Positions 1 through 11,404 of a stretch of DNA of 64,000 bases are shown one piece after another. The position numbers and the translations under genes were made by a program. Each line of letters starts with the position of its first letter. Position 1 is the first letter of the stretch. The notes under the pieces were generated by a model that worked only from the letters and a program-made list of their open reading frames with translations, searched no databases and was not told where the DNA came from. Origin of the DNA: Nicotiana tabacum (taxonomy: Eukaryota > Streptophyta > Magnoliopsida > Solanales > Solanaceae); contig NC_134101.1 in assembly GCF_000715075.1 (NCBI RefSeq), forward strand, positions 153,190,584 through 153,254,583. Direction: 5' to 3'.

Positions 1-180
1 TATTCTTTTTGTGTTTATTTGGATTGAGACTTATTCTTTGGTTATTTCGGACTGTCGAATAGCATTTTTGAGGCGAGCTTCTGCTACTTCTAACTTGAAT
101 CGACCTCTAAAATGACTTCCCTCGTTTTCTAGGTCAGTGCCTGCTACTACTGCAAAACAGACAAAACAAAAGAAATTTTT

Positions 181-192
181 CTGCCCCAGTTT
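181..192 (-). other. Polypurine-tract-like motif, element A
   Basis: The minus strand reads AAACTGGGGCAG followed by AAAAA. The GGGGCAG core is shared with the true tract next to B's 3' LTR (16665-16679). It lies near the expected 3' end of A, so it could be the real tract or an internal copy. The 3' LTR is not visible to decide. Confidence 0.45.
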
Positions 193-539
193 GCACTAGA
201 AAGATTTGTGAGTGGTTAGCAGACCTATGAATCACATATGCTATTGATAAAGGATGCAATTCAAGACTTGGCTAGGATGTGTGTATCCTGTGAGTTAAAC
301 CAATAAAATTTCAACTAGCGAATGCGTCTGCTAAAAAAACCTGAATGACCCAGACTAGGAAGTGTGTCTTCTAGATTTAAGATTAAGCTTGTGGAAAACT
401 ATAAACCAAGCTTGACTAAAGTAAAAACTAGCCTTGTTCTTCAGGCGGCACCCCTGATTTCAAGAAAACTAATGATTAATAACTTAAGAAAACTAAAAAT
501 TGACACTTTTTTTCAAATCTAGACTTCCCTTTTTTTAAA

Positions 540-1420
540 AAAAAAAATATTATCCTAGGAGAAAATTCATCATACTAGGTTTTCTATCTTAGGAGAAAGA
601 TTTATTAGACTAGGATTTTGATCCTAGGAGAAAGTTTATCAGACTAGGTCTCTTTTATCTTCATTTTTTTGGTATTTTAGGAGAAATATTCATCACACTA
701 AGATTTCTATCATAAGAGAAAGTTCATCAGACTAGGTTTTCTTATTTTAGGAGAAAGATTCATCAGACTAAGACGTTTATCCTAGGAGAAAGATTCATCA
801 GATTAGGTTTTCTTATCTTAGGAGAAAGATTCATTAGACTAAGACATTTATCCTAGGACAAAGTTCATCAGACTAGGTCTTCTATCTTAGGAGAAAGATT
901 CATCACACTAAGATTTTGATCCTAGGAGAAAATTCATCAGACTAGTTCTCTTTTCTCTTTTTTTTTTTGGTATCTTAGGAGAAATATTTATCAGATTAAG
1001 ATTTCTATCCTAGGAGAAAGTTCATCAAACTAGGTTTTCTTATCTTAGGAGAAAGATTCTTCAGACTAAGACGTTTATCCTAGGAGAAGTTCATTATACT
1101 AGGTCTTCTATCTTAGGAGAAAGATTCATCAGACTAAGATTTTGATCCCAGGAGAAATTTCATCAAACTAGGTCTTCTATCTTAGGAGAAAGATTCATCA
1201 GAATAAGATTTTGATCCTAGCAGAAAAATTCATCAGACTAGGTCCTTTTTTTAATTTTAAGAGAAAGATTCATCTGACTAAGATTTTTTGTATCCTAGCA
1301 GAAAGTTCATCAGACTAGGTTTTCTATCTTAAGAGGAAAATTCATTAGACTAAGATTTTTTATTGGAAGGAAAATCCATCAGATTATGACTTTTTATCCT
1401 AGGAGGAAAAAATGTGAAGA
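540..1420. repeat. Degenerate tandem array of about 35-38 bp units in element A
   Basis: More than twenty imperfect units of the pattern ATCYTAGGAGAAAG followed by TTCATCAGACTAGG run head to tail. Two unit types tend to alternate, one with AAGATTCATCAGACTAAG and one with AAGTTCATCAGACTAGG, giving a higher-order period near 75 bp. T-rich inserts break it near 540, 665 and 960. No reading frame stays open. It occupies the same place as the arrays downstream of integrase in B (17480-18180) and E (63655-63840), though the unit sequence differs. Confidence 0.85.
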
Positions 1421-2356
1421 TCAACGGCAAGATTTTATGCACAATAGCAAGACAAATAAAGGCAAAGATTTGAGAAACTTCCCTTTGTCGGCTCTTTTAT
1501 TCTTTTTCTTTTTCTCCTCTTTTTTTGTTTGCTTTATTTATATCTTTTTTCCTCTTTTTTTTTGAACCGTTTTCCTTGCACTGCTTTGTTCCTATTTCAC
1601 ACAAAGAAAATTTTGTCAGTTTTGAAAATGGTGGTCGGTTTGTGGCCTTGAGTCTTGGGTAGCTTGGCTGTGTGCACATTTACTTTTAGAAAATTGACTG
1701 TATTAGTAATTGGCTGCACCGATAGGAGACTTTGTTTTTGCTTTCAAGGGACCTTTACTTCTTGTATCAATCCTGATTGTTTCTCTCCCAATGCCATTGG
1801 TGTTTTGTAGCTCAATCAGCCTTATCCCGACTGGAGATCTTTGCTCAGATGACCTTTTTTGATATCTTCAATGACTTCCTGCTTTTGAAAAATTGTCTGT
1901 CAGAGAGAATCACAAGTTATCTTTGCTTGCGCCGAGTAGGCTGGCAAGAATCTTTTGGGGGACGCCTTTGCATAAATCCTCAAGTCATGTTGATTGTAAC
2001 AACTAAGTGTGTTGGCCAAATTTACTTTGTGCAGCTGAAAAGCTGGTAGCAGATTCTGAAATCTTTTCTTGCCTATTTTGAGAAAGACTGGATCAGAGTG
2101 AAGGGCACAATGATGCAAAGAAATAGTATTAACAAGAAATGCTCTTGTCGGGAAGGAAAGAAGGATGAGTTTTTTTTTCCAATAACTAGCCTAATGATCA
2201 TGACATGCATTTTGGACTTAATGGACAATTATCAAACTAATCCATTCTTCCTTTTTACCATTCTTATGACCTTTGAAGCCGGTCTTGTTCGTGTTCATTC
2301 TTTGCATCAGCTTCACAACTCACTTTCGACTAGTAGTGCCCCGAGGAATTTTCACC

Positions 2357-2445
2357 AACAAGTCTCTCTCATTTATTTATCTTTACTTATTGTCACCTTA
2401 CAGTGCCCTATGGGGGTTTTCACTTGTAAGACTCTCTCATTTTTC
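2357..2445 (-). repeat. Post-pol repeat shared with element E, about 71-bp period
   Basis: On the minus strand two copies start with ATGAGAGAGTCTTAC and ATGAGAGAGACTTGT, about 71 bases apart. Each continues with GTGAAAA and a GGGCAC block. Element E carries the same unit at 63655-63840 on its own sense strand at about 69 bases. This ties A's 3' region to the post-integrase region of E. Confidence 0.7.
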
Positions 2446-2683
2446 TTTTTCTTTCCTTTTTTTTTTTGTGAGCAACTTGACAGTGTTCTATGTCGTGTGA
2501 CAACAGTTGTTCATTCCATGCTTCTCTTGGCATTCTTGAAGGCATATCAGGAGATCTTTATATGGATGGTTTTGGATAGGTTTGGACAGAAGGGTCGGCA
2601 TGAAGGCTCAAAGTAGACTCAAAATGAAGGGTTGTGGACTTACAACTCTTGGAATCGACTCTTTCAAAAGTGAAATAAAATCT

Positions 2684-2696
2684 CTGCCCCAGTTTT
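2684..2696 (-). other. Polypurine-tract-like motif, internal copy in A
   Basis: The minus strand reads AAAACTGGGGCAG. It is about 2.5 kb from the similar motif at 181-192 and close to the conserved stem-loop at 2756. It may be a secondary plus-strand priming site. Confidence 0.4.
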
Positions 2697-2755
2697 AGAT
2701 ACTGGGGATTTTTGGCTTTTTTTTTGAATTCTTATTTGGTTAGACCGAATCATGA

Positions 2756-2801
2756 GGCTGCTTACGTATCCTTTTTTAAGGAATCAAGTCGAACGTAGTT
2801 C
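2756..2801 (-). promoter_or_regulatory. Conserved Tat stem-loop, copy 1 (element A, 3' region)
   Basis: On the sense (minus) strand, outer arm CTACG is followed by TGATT, inner arm CCTT, loop AAAA, inner arm AAGG, then ATACGTAAGCAGCC. The outer arm keeps 4 of 5 pairs because CGTAG is CGTAA here. Five other copies in the window keep the fold with different inner-arm bases. Function unknown. Confidence 0.6.
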
Positions 2802-3826
2802 AATCATCTGACCTAACTACTATTATTATTATTATTCATCTTTCTTTCTTTTTCTTTGTCTTTTTGTCTTTTGTCTTTTTTTGTTGTTTTCAAAACAAGT
2901 TACCCTAGCTTCTATTTTTTGGGGGTATAGTCCTTTGCCAGTTCTTTTGTTCTTCCTTTTTTTTCGATTAAACTTTCTAAGAATTGCACCAGTTTGTACT
3001 CTTGGGACATGGACTTTCTTTTTCTTTTTTTTTCATTTTTTCATTTTTTGACTCTTGACTCTAAACTTGATTCCAAAAGAGGGTGGTCAAAGAAAATAAC
3101 ACAGGCTCAAAAAGGGTAGCGAAGGATATAAAGTGGTTGGATAGTAGAAAAAGGGCCTCCCAACCTCGACAATGCTAATTATATTATCCTTTCGTGATCA
3201 CAACATTGATAAGCATGTCCGTCTTCTTGGTGTTTCGTGGCAGAAAGACACTTTCTATCCATTAATGTCAAACTTTCTACCAAGCTTCAATTGATTCAAT
3301 ATCCTCAAGCCCTATCTTCACAATGATTTGAAGGTGAATTTTACTCGACCTTAATTCCAAAGTATTTCAACTCTTTATTCATCCTCAAACGTGTCTTGTT
3401 CTCAGTTATCCAATTCAAGCTTAAATCCATCTTCTAAGATCTAGCCGAAAATTCTGCATGGATATCATGTCATTAGAACTAGCGGGAAATGAACTAAGCA
3501 TAGAATGGCACAAAAGGAAAAACTTTATTTTATTGAGTAAACAACAAGAAAAACAACCTAAAATCCGAGTCACAACCCTAAAATAACTCGGTGAGTGAAA
3601 ATAACAACAAATCATATAGACAAGACTCACACGAACAAATAGAGGGATAGAAGGATTTGACTCAATAAAACAAATAAAATCTGGATCACAACCCTGAAAT
3701 AACCTAGATAATAGAAAAAACATCAAAACAAACTACCAAGATTCCTTCCTAGTGAGGAGAAAATGACTTTTCAATTGCTAAACTTGACATTTAGCCACAA
3801 ATTTGCTCATCAGAATCATCATGGCC

Positions 3827-5645
3827 TTATCCAATTTCAATCGGCAAGTTCCCGAAAGGATTTTTATACTCCATGTTACTAGGCATAATCCCCACAAAGT
3901 GTGCATCATCATGTGCAGGTAAACGATTCTGTGTGATATTCTGGGTGTCAATATCTTGGATCACGATCAGTTTTTCCTGGATCATCCTTTCTATTTCTCT
4001 TTTCAAATCCCGACAACTTTCAACATTGTGCACCTGGGCATTGGAATGGTATTCACACCTTTTAGAAGGGTCAAATCTTCTTGCACGTGGGTCCACATGA
4101 TTTGGAGGAATGTGTGCAATCATATCATAATGCTTTAACTTCTTAAATAAGCTTGCATAGGACTCTCCTATTGGTGTAAAATTATCTTTCAACCTTTGTT
4201 TTCCTCTATACCCATGGCTTGGATGTGGGTAATAGGGCACTTGAAAATTTTGTGGAGACTGGAGGAGATTTACGGTGCTGGTGCTCTCCTTCTGGGGTAT
4301 CTTTATGACTGGACAACATACTGAGCTGGAGCAACAGAGTGTTGTCGGTTCTGAGGTGGATAGTAGTGCTCAGGGGAATCATCAAAAAATAGATGAGGCT
4401 GGTCATACTTTTGAGATGTTCTCCTAAGACCTCTTCTCGACCCTGATGTCATCATGATTTCTTCATCCATCTCATTCGTGTCACTAAAATTACCAGATTC
4501 AATTTGGATAGCCTGAGTTGCAGCTTTGAGAGCTGCATGACTTATAATTCTACCTGTCTTAAAGTCATTCTCTACCATTTATCCCATTTTGATTGTTTTC
4601 GAGAAGGATTTTCCAACTGCGTACCTCATGTGTTGAAAGTAATCTGGCTCTTGAGCCTGAATGAAGACACTGATTAGCTCGTGGTCATCCATGGGTAGCT
4701 TAATTCTAGCCACTTGCTCTCTCCATTTAATGGCATATTCCCTGAAACTTTCAGTTGGTTTCTTCTTTAGGTTTGAAAGGGAATTACGGTCCGGGTCGAT
4801 GTCGATGTTATATTGGAACTGTTTGACAAAGTCCTTGGCCATGTCATCCCAGACATGCTAGTGAGATGTATTTTGATCCTTAAATCATTCGGAGGCTGCT
4901 CCCGTAAGTCTTTCCCCAAATAAGCCATCAGAAATTCTTCCTTTCCTCCTGCATCTCTTAGTTGATTGCAATACCTTTTCAGGTGGAATATGGGGTCTCT
5001 GTGTCCATCATACTTTTCAAATTTGGGAGTCTCCAAACTAGGTGGCAAGTGGACATCGGGGAACATACACATATCCTTGAGCGCAATGCTCTTTTGACCA
5101 GCCAACCCTTGCATGTTTTTCAACCGTTGTTCTAAGCTTTTCACTCTTTGGGTCATTTCTTCTTGTTCCATCTTTCGAGCAGGCTTCTCAATGTTTGCAC
5201 GAAGATCAAACAAGTACGATTGGTACTGCTCTTGCTGGGTAGCAAATTGTGACTCATGAGTTTTCCTCTATACCACCGTCGGTTGTAGGATAGTGAAGAC
5301 GAGCATAACAATAGTGGTTGTTTGATTGGTTGTAAATGGAAAACTTTGAGAGAATGCAACAGAAGCTCTAGCCGTAGTCGTACAGTTGGGATAAGAACTG
5401 AACCCAGGTGGACAGGACTGATCAAACAATGAGACTGGAATGGAAGTAGTCAAGATGGGTGTGAATTTTGGGAAACCATGAGAAGAAAAGGGCGGTCCTT
5501 GGCCATTAGCCCATGCTTGACACATTTCAGTCATTTGCTGCTTTAGTACCATATTTTCCTCAACCACAGTAGACTTTTGTTGAACCATCTGAACCTGAGT
5601 CTCTTGAGCACTAGTAACAGCTTCAATGTCAGTTGTCTTTGGCAT
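3827..5645 (-). pseudogene. gag: gag pseudogene of element A
   Basis: Structural (capsid-type) polyprotein of a Tat/Ogre-like retrotransposon, about 600 codons read from 5645 (MPKTTDIEAV) down to 3827. The N-terminal third is Q-rich with a coiled-coil look. The capsid part carries FEKYDGHRDPIFHLKRYC and LKKKPTESFREYAIKWREQ, the usual gag signature of this lineage. The C-terminal part has a C-x2-H-x9-C-like cluster (CEYHSNAQVHNVESC) followed by a basic helix. It is broken by an in-frame TAG near 5266, a frameshift near 4850, a stop near 4580 and another frameshift near 4250. Nothing of pol follows. The start was chosen as the first Met of the conserved N-terminal frame. Confidence 0.85.
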
Positions 5646-5823
5646 TTTTCCCTTGGATCTTGTGAATTATGGATGTGTTTCTGGCTTACCACGAACCGAC
5701 CACCTCAAACTTTCTTCACAATTAAAAATAAACAACATGTTAGAATGGTCACTCTTCTCTTCTTTTATTTTCTTTTCTTTCTTTTCTCTCTTCTTTTTTA
5801 AATCATTCGATCAAACCTGATGT

Positions 5824-5875
5824 GGGTTGCCTACGTATCATGACGCCGCATGAATCAGATCTTTGCATAGTTCGG
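5824..5875 (-). promoter_or_regulatory. Conserved Tat stem-loop, copy 2 (element A leader)
   Basis: Sense strand: CTATG outer arm, TGATT, inner arm CATG, loop CGGCGT, inner arm CATG, then ATACGTAGGCAACC. The inner arm differs completely from the CC-rich copies but still pairs. Outer arm pairs with one G-T wobble. Confidence 0.6.
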
Positions 5876-6285
5876 GAAGATTATGAATAAAGTTAATAAA
5901 CTAACTCTTTTTTTTTTATTTTGGACTTTTTTCAAAAGAAAGACATATAAAGAAGAAAGAAAATACTTTTTGATTTCGATTTTTTTTTTGAATTTCGAAA
6001 GAAAATCTATAGAAGAAAATAATGAAATATTTTTGATTTTTGGACTTTTATTTTGAATTTATGAAAGAAAGACTTTTAAAGAAAAAAGAAATTATTTTTG
6101 AATCTTGAATTTATCTTTTAAATTTTCAAAAGGTGAATGAAATATTTCGGGATTTTGTGAAGAAATTAAAAGAAACTATTTTTGGATTTTTTTAAAAATT
6201 GGAGTTTAAAAGAAAGACTTTCTAAAGAACGAAGTAAAGGAAAATATTTTTGGATTTTTTAAAAATTGTGAGCCGGAACCGATGA

Positions 6286-6338
6286 GGTTTGCCTACGTAT
6301 CACACATCCGGTGAGAATCAGACTCGCGTAGTTCGACC
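6286..6338 (-). promoter_or_regulatory. Conserved Tat stem-loop, copy 3 (element A leader)
   Basis: Sense strand: CTACG outer arm, TGATT, inner arm CTCAC, loop CGGAT, inner arm GTGTG with one T-T mismatch, then ATACGTAGGCAAACC. It lies about 460 bases from copy 2 in the same leader. Confidence 0.55.
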
Positions 6339-6712
6339 AATTTAGCGGAACAAGGGAAACATGACTTTTGAAAACAATCACTTATTTTCTTTCTCTTTGG
6401 TTTTTGAAAATTTCGGCAGAGTTTCGAATTACCTACCTCTCACTCTTGATTTTTTATTTTTTTTATTTTCTTTCCCTATTCAAGAAGCAGGTCAACATGC
6501 AAGCCAAAATAAATAAATGCACAAGTAACACATAAAATACATCAGGATGGTCTTTTAAATTAGGTACAGCTGTCCTAGACGGACCCAACCCCTATGTCGA
6601 GTCCCCAAAGTCAAATGCACGTGATGCAAACAAACGTACCTACTAGCGATCCGACATGAGGATATGTTATTCTAGGTTTAAAACCTGGGTGTATTGTTCT
6701 AGACCTGGCATA

Positions 6713-6731
6713 CCTGAGCGGATAGCTCGAG
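6713..6731 (-). promoter_or_regulatory. Leader hairpin with loop CTATCCG (element A)
   Basis: The sense strand reads CTCGAGCTATCCGCTCAGG. GAG pairs with CTC around loop CTATCCG. B (31107-31125) and E (60509-60527) have the equivalent with loop TTGTCCG. It sits about 330 bases after the primer site. Confidence 0.45.
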
Positions 6732-7056
6732 CCGAGGGGGGAGGGAGGAAGCGTACCGAGAATACAGAAGCTTCACCGACTTTGCAATTTGTCCGAACCT
6801 AGTTCAAAAAATAGGATATGACTCTAACAGAAAAGAAGCCACACGAAGTGCACGGTTCCCAAATGATCTAGAAGACTCAGAGAGAAGAGGGCTTCGTAAT
6901 ATTTTATATATAGCCCAAGCAATATCAAAGCGGTAAAAAGTGGCCTTTATCACATTAGGTTTAAACACGTAAAAATCGGATAATAAATAAAATCCAACTA
7001 TAACAGTTATTCTAAGCTCAAATTCTGAACCCTGAACTAGATGTTTTGGGTTCTTA

Positions 7057-7074
7057 TCCCCGGTAGAGTCACCA
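7057..7074 (-). other. Primer binding site, element A
   Basis: The minus strand reads TGGTGACTCTACCGGGGA, starting 4 bases inside the LTR end (GGTGTGACA). E has TGGTGACTCTGCTGGGGA and B TGCGACTCTACTGGGGA in the same place. I do not assign the tRNA with certainty. Confidence 0.75.
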
Positions 7075-7562
7075 GAGCTGTCACACCTCCTTTTTCCGAA
7101 GGGGGGATAGGGAGTTTTTCCATGAGTTGTACACCTTCTTTTTACCGGAAAGAGATATAAGGGAGTTTTTCCAATTTAAGTGACATAATCGAAATGAGAT
7201 TATTTTATTGATTACAATGTCGCCACTTGGAATATTTATGGTGTCCCAAGTCACCGATTTATTTTAAATCCCAAATCAAGTAAATTGACTCTATTTTTGG
7301 TCCACGAACACAGAAGACCGGGTAAGGAATTCTGTTAACCGGGGAGAAGGTGTTAGGCATTCCCAGGTTCTGTGGTTTTAGCACGGTCGCTTAACTATTA
7401 ATAATTGGCTTAATTACCTGATTTATTACATATTTAAAACCAAATGTGCATTTTTAACTTTTTAACTGCTTTTAATTATTTAACCGCATATTTTAGGATT
7501 TATGAAATTTATTTGAACGAGTCACGATGTCGTGCGCTCGTTGTTTTTGTACATATTGTGAA

Positions 7563-9509
7563 TAGAGCTATCAAACGGACCAGCCCAGCCCAAGCCTCAC
7601 AGACTTTTAAATTTGGAGGGTTAGGATGGGCCATCCCGCCACATGAACGGGCCTTAAAATGGCCAGCCCAACCCAGCCCTAAGAAGGCCGCAGGCTAGGG
7701 AGGGCCAGCCCTTCAATTTTTTTTAAGAAAAAAGAATTTTTTTAAATCCTTAAATATTTTTTCGTGACATAATCGATTAATCATGTAAATAACTTCTGTT
7801 TGCTTAGAGAATTTCTTTCCTTTTTCTCAAATTCAGGGATTGCTTTAATAAATTTAAATGCTGAGGTTTTTTAAGTTAGGATTAATATCATTTACTGATT
7901 TCATCATTATAGACCATAAAATTTTTAAAATTCCTGAAATTTGCTAGTGGTCAATTATTTTTTTTAGTGTTTTCAAACGAAAGAATTACAAGAAAATACA
8001 CATGACTTCACACCATAAGAAAAAATGGCCCATGTTTTTATGTTTTACCCAACCTAGCCCATACTGTACATATTTTGAAAGCACTAGCAAATTGAAAACT
8101 TGTGTTCTTATAACCATTGCTTCTAAAAGTTATGGAGTTAAATATGTGTTCTCACAACCATTGCTTTCACTCTCTCTTCTTCTTACATCTTCTACATATG
8201 CTTCAAAGGGTCGTCCGACATTGATTGTTTGTTACCCTGTGTCATCTAGTTGCAATGTAAGAAAATTAAAGAGTTGAAGCCCACCATTGAAAGCCATTCA
8301 AAGCTTTGCTTTCGAAAATAAGATTTTTTGAGTTTCTTAGTTGTTTGGATTGGGTGTTGTTCCAATTGATTGAAAATAACAAAAGAGGTTCAAAATTTAA
8401 ATTTGAAGTTATTTGGAGTAGATTTGAGTTAAATTTTAGAAAAGACGCAAAGAAGAAGACGGAGTTAGTTTTTTGTATAATTATGTATAATATTGTATAA
8501 TAGTGTATATGAGTGTATAAACACATTTTATACAGTATTATACATTTTTATACACCTTTATACAGGCATCCGTAGACGAACTTCTTCCACGATTTTCAGT
8601 TGCAATTCTTGTTTAAAACCAATCCAAATCTCCATTAAATGACTTCAAATTTTATATACAACCTCCTTATACTATTTCTAACAAGTCTAAATAACACTCA
8701 CTCCAAAATTCTCACAAAAACAAATTCGAAATTTAAACCCACATGTTTGAGCTTGTTAAAAACTTAATTTTTATCATCGAAATGGATTTGGTTTGTTGAA
8801 CTAATATTTGAGTCACAGTTACTAAATCAAAAATTAACTTAAAAGCTTAAACAATCTTTTTTAAAAATTAAATAGTAATTTCTAGAACCTATTGGAGTTG
8901 GATGTTGAATCTTAGCCTATTATTTTTAGGCTAGTTGGTTGTAAATTATAATATGGGCTATAAAATTGAAAAGGAGGAAGCTCAGTTGTTCTTACGTAAA
9001 ATTTTTCATTTTCAAAAATGATCTTTTTCTATACTAAAGAGCTGTCTAAATATTAATAGTATATTAAAGTAATCCAAACTGATCATTGGTCACTTAAAGT
9101 AATATTTTCTTCTGAAAATTGATTATTATTGCTAAAACTTTTCGAGTTCGTTATTAATTAAGCAAAAGAAAAACTAATTTTGTCATATTACATGCATGTC
9201 AAAAACGTAAATTCTAGTTGATATGGAAGGATAAATGAGCAATCTAGGGTTGGGGAATGGGGATTATAGTTAATAGTTTGTTTTTAGTTTTTACTTTTTT
9301 CAATATTAAGTATTTAATAGTTAATTAATTTGTTAATTTTTAGCCCACGGGCCGGCCCAGGACCAGCCTCGGTCAAGGCTCAAGGGGCTGACTTGGGCCG
9401 GGGTTATAAGCCTCAGTTTTAGATGGGCTAAAAAATTCTAGCCCAACCCTACCCAACTAGCGGGCTGGGTTGGGCTGGCCTCACGGGCTAACCCATTTTG
9501 ACGGCTCTA
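7563..9509. mobile_element. Non-autonomous hAT element inserted in LTR A
   Basis: A 1947-bp element with imperfect terminal inverted repeats: left TAGAGCTATCAAAC, right (reverse complement) TAGAGCCGTCAAAA. It is flanked by a perfect 8-bp target duplication, ATTGTGAA at 7555-7562 and 9510-9517. The ends are rich in GGCCAGCCC/GGGCTGGCC-type subterminal repeats (7585-7705 and 9345-9490), as expected for transposase binding sites. The middle is AT-rich and has no transposase. Superfamily is assigned from the 8-bp duplication and TAG...CTA ends. It must have been moved by a transposase from elsewhere; its ends do not match the hAT at 22537. Confidence 0.85.
8473..8568. repeat. AT-rich imperfect inverted repeat inside the non-autonomous hAT
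   Basis: Repeated GTATAA units on the left (8475-8520) are mirrored by TTATAC units on the right (8527-8565) around a centre near CACAT at 8521-8525. The DNA could fold into a long imperfect hairpin. Confidence 0.6.
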
Positions 9510-11404
9510 ATTGTGAATCGCGTCACATGAAGTGCACCCGCAATTTACGACATGTTTATTTTATTATTATTCGAACCTATGATCGGGTCACGTGAAATGC
9601 ACACCTAAATTGAGATTTACGTATCGTGACCATGCCACGGGAACCGTACTCATAGCCACGATAATGTATTAATCGCGCCTAAAGCAAGCTACGATGTTTA
9701 TGAATATTAACAACCTTAGCATGCTCCTAACGGACAATATAATAAAAGTAAAATGAATAGAACTAATATAAAAAATAAAAGAAATTTCATGATCATTCCC
9801 TTTTATACTTCTTATTTCATTCATTTGGCCAAGCCCAATCCTAAACATGTAGACAGTTTAATAGCTAACGGGCTCGATCTTTCACCTCTCGCGGCTCAGC
9901 AGGCAATTCATTTCATATATACAAATAACGAGTAAAGGATAGACAGGAACATGTTCAAAACACTTAAAGAAAATTGGAGCTAAGAAATGTAGAAAAAGTA
10001 CAAAAATGTTTTTTTTTTTAAAACTATTAGAAGAGCCGCTCAAAGTGTTAGAAGTTTGTCCTGTAGAGCTATAAAACTGACATGAAAATCACATATGGAG
10101 AAAGGAACACCAAATAATTATAAGTACAGTATAAAACTGAAACGAACATGAAATATGGGAAAAAGGAACATCAAACATGGGAAAAAAACTTCAGCATATT
10201 ACTTAAAGTCTTTCAAAAAGTCTTTACACAAACAACTATTCACGAGGTCCATGTAGCAACTTTTAAGTTTTTGTTTAATAGGTAATTTTCACAACTTAAA
10301 ATAAACAAAATATTGAAGACCGTGTAGGCCTATGTCGTCAAGCTTCATCACATTCAGCTTGTTATCATTCCAAACAAGAACTATCAAACAAACAGAGTTA
10401 ATCCAAGCACATTTAAAATTCTCGTCCAACAACTCAGTTTTAAACTCATTCCTTTGCTAAATAAATTTATCTTTCAATTTCACGTGTCAACACAGATTTG
10501 TAAAACAATGTACACTTATATATTCAATAAAAAATTAATCAAATCTAATAGAGCTCTAAAATAAAATCGCAAGTCATTTTCATGATAATGATAAAAGCAT
10601 GTTGGGCAAAAGACATGTAAATCACCCACATAAGAAAACTTCAATTAAGTAGAGAACAGAGAACTGAATGAACCTCAAGAGGAAGCCAAAATGCTCTTTG
10701 AAATTTGATTAATAATGAATCGATTTCCTTCGAATATAGCAAAATCAAACTCTGACGTTCAAACGTGACCGGAGGGATGGACGTCAACAAGAACCTTAGA
10801 TCAGAACCAGTGAACGATGACCTCAAACGGACCTCTCCTTGTCCAGAAATTGAACTCGAATCAATTTTGAAGGGCTGAAGCTCTAAGCTCTCTGAACTCT
10901 TGCCTAAATGGTAGTAAAAATGAGTTTTGCCTCTCGGTGTTAATGATGGAGCGTGACTGATTTTTGGGGCTGAGCAATGGTGGTTTTGCCGTGCTGGTTT
11001 GGTCTTGGATGAAGATGAAAAGGGTCGTCTCTGGATGCTACCCTTTTTTGGAGTGAAGAAGAAGAAGTCCAGGAGGGATGGGCGATGGGGTCAACAACTG
11101 CGGCTGTTAGTGTTCTCCTATGGGTAATCGGCTGTTGTTAAATGGCGACGGGGCTGGTTTGATGGGGTAGATGGCGTTAGGGTGTGCAGTTGGTGTTGGG
11201 TCTGTGAGGATTAGATCCGGGTGTTCTCCTATTCTAGGGTTCTTTTTTTGTTAAGAAAAAGGGTCTCAGGTTAGGGAAAGGTGGTGTAATGGGCTACGAA
11301 GGGTATGGGCCAAGGGCATCAACCAAAATGGGCCTCAAAATTAGATTATATTTGCCCAAATCTGATTCTTTCTCACTGAACAAGAATAAAAATACTACCT
11401 CAGA

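Larger units (their letters stand above)
1421..3826 (-). other. Non-coding 3' region of element A
   Basis: No supported gene. The stretch is rich in poly-T and poly-pyrimidine runs (for example around 2440-2470 and 3020-3050). It includes two units of a repeat shared with element E (2357-2445), a polypurine-like motif (2684) and the conserved stem-loop (2756-2801). In B and E these signals lie after integrase, so here the sequence passes from gag to what should be post-pol sequence with no pol between. Confidence 0.6.
5646..7056 (-). other. 5' leader of element A
   Basis: Between the primer site and gag. No gene seen. It holds two copies of the conserved stem-loop (5824-5875 and 6286-6338) and the short leader hairpin (6713-6731). 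The stretch 5880-6270 is made of imperfect repeats of GAAAGAC and TTTTTGGATTTT type. Confidence 0.6.
1..11404 (-). mobile_element. Tat/Ogre-like LTR retrotransposon A, pol-less, 3' end off window
   Basis: Read on the minus strand, the order is LTR (11404 to 7079), primer site (7074 to 7057), leader, gag pseudogene (5645 to 3827) and a long 3' non-coding region reaching base 1. The primer site, the leader hairpin and the post-integrase type 3' repeats match elements B and E in this window, which carry Tat/Ogre-type pol. No protease, RT, RNase H or integrase remains between gag and the 3' region, so pol was lost by deletion or this is a gag-only derivative. The 3' LTR should lie before base 1. 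The upstream LTR end near 11404 abuts another LTR fragment and may be truncated. Confidence 0.75.
7079..11404 (-). repeat. 5' LTR of element A, interrupted by a hAT element
   Basis: The inner end is TGTCACACC at 7079 on the plus strand, beside the primer site. The sequence is interrupted at 7563-9509 by a hAT insertion and resumes at the duplicated target ATTGTGAA. The stretch 9518-11404 has no convincing gene; short open frames at 9753 and 10641 have no recognisable product. The outer end is unclear because at about 11405 the sequence becomes the end of a different LTR. The sister LTR is outside the window. Confidence 0.6.

Noticed and set aside
540..1420. CRISPR-like array
   Set aside because: Units are contiguous and degenerate, with no unique spacers, and the DNA is plant repeat sequence.
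1497..2616. Open frames in the 3' region of element A
   Set aside because: They follow poly-T and repeat sequence with low-complexity products and no family similarity.
10641..10826. Possible host gene exon in 10600-11300
   Set aside because: No splice-consistent frame or recognisable domain, and the stretch is continuous with LTR A.
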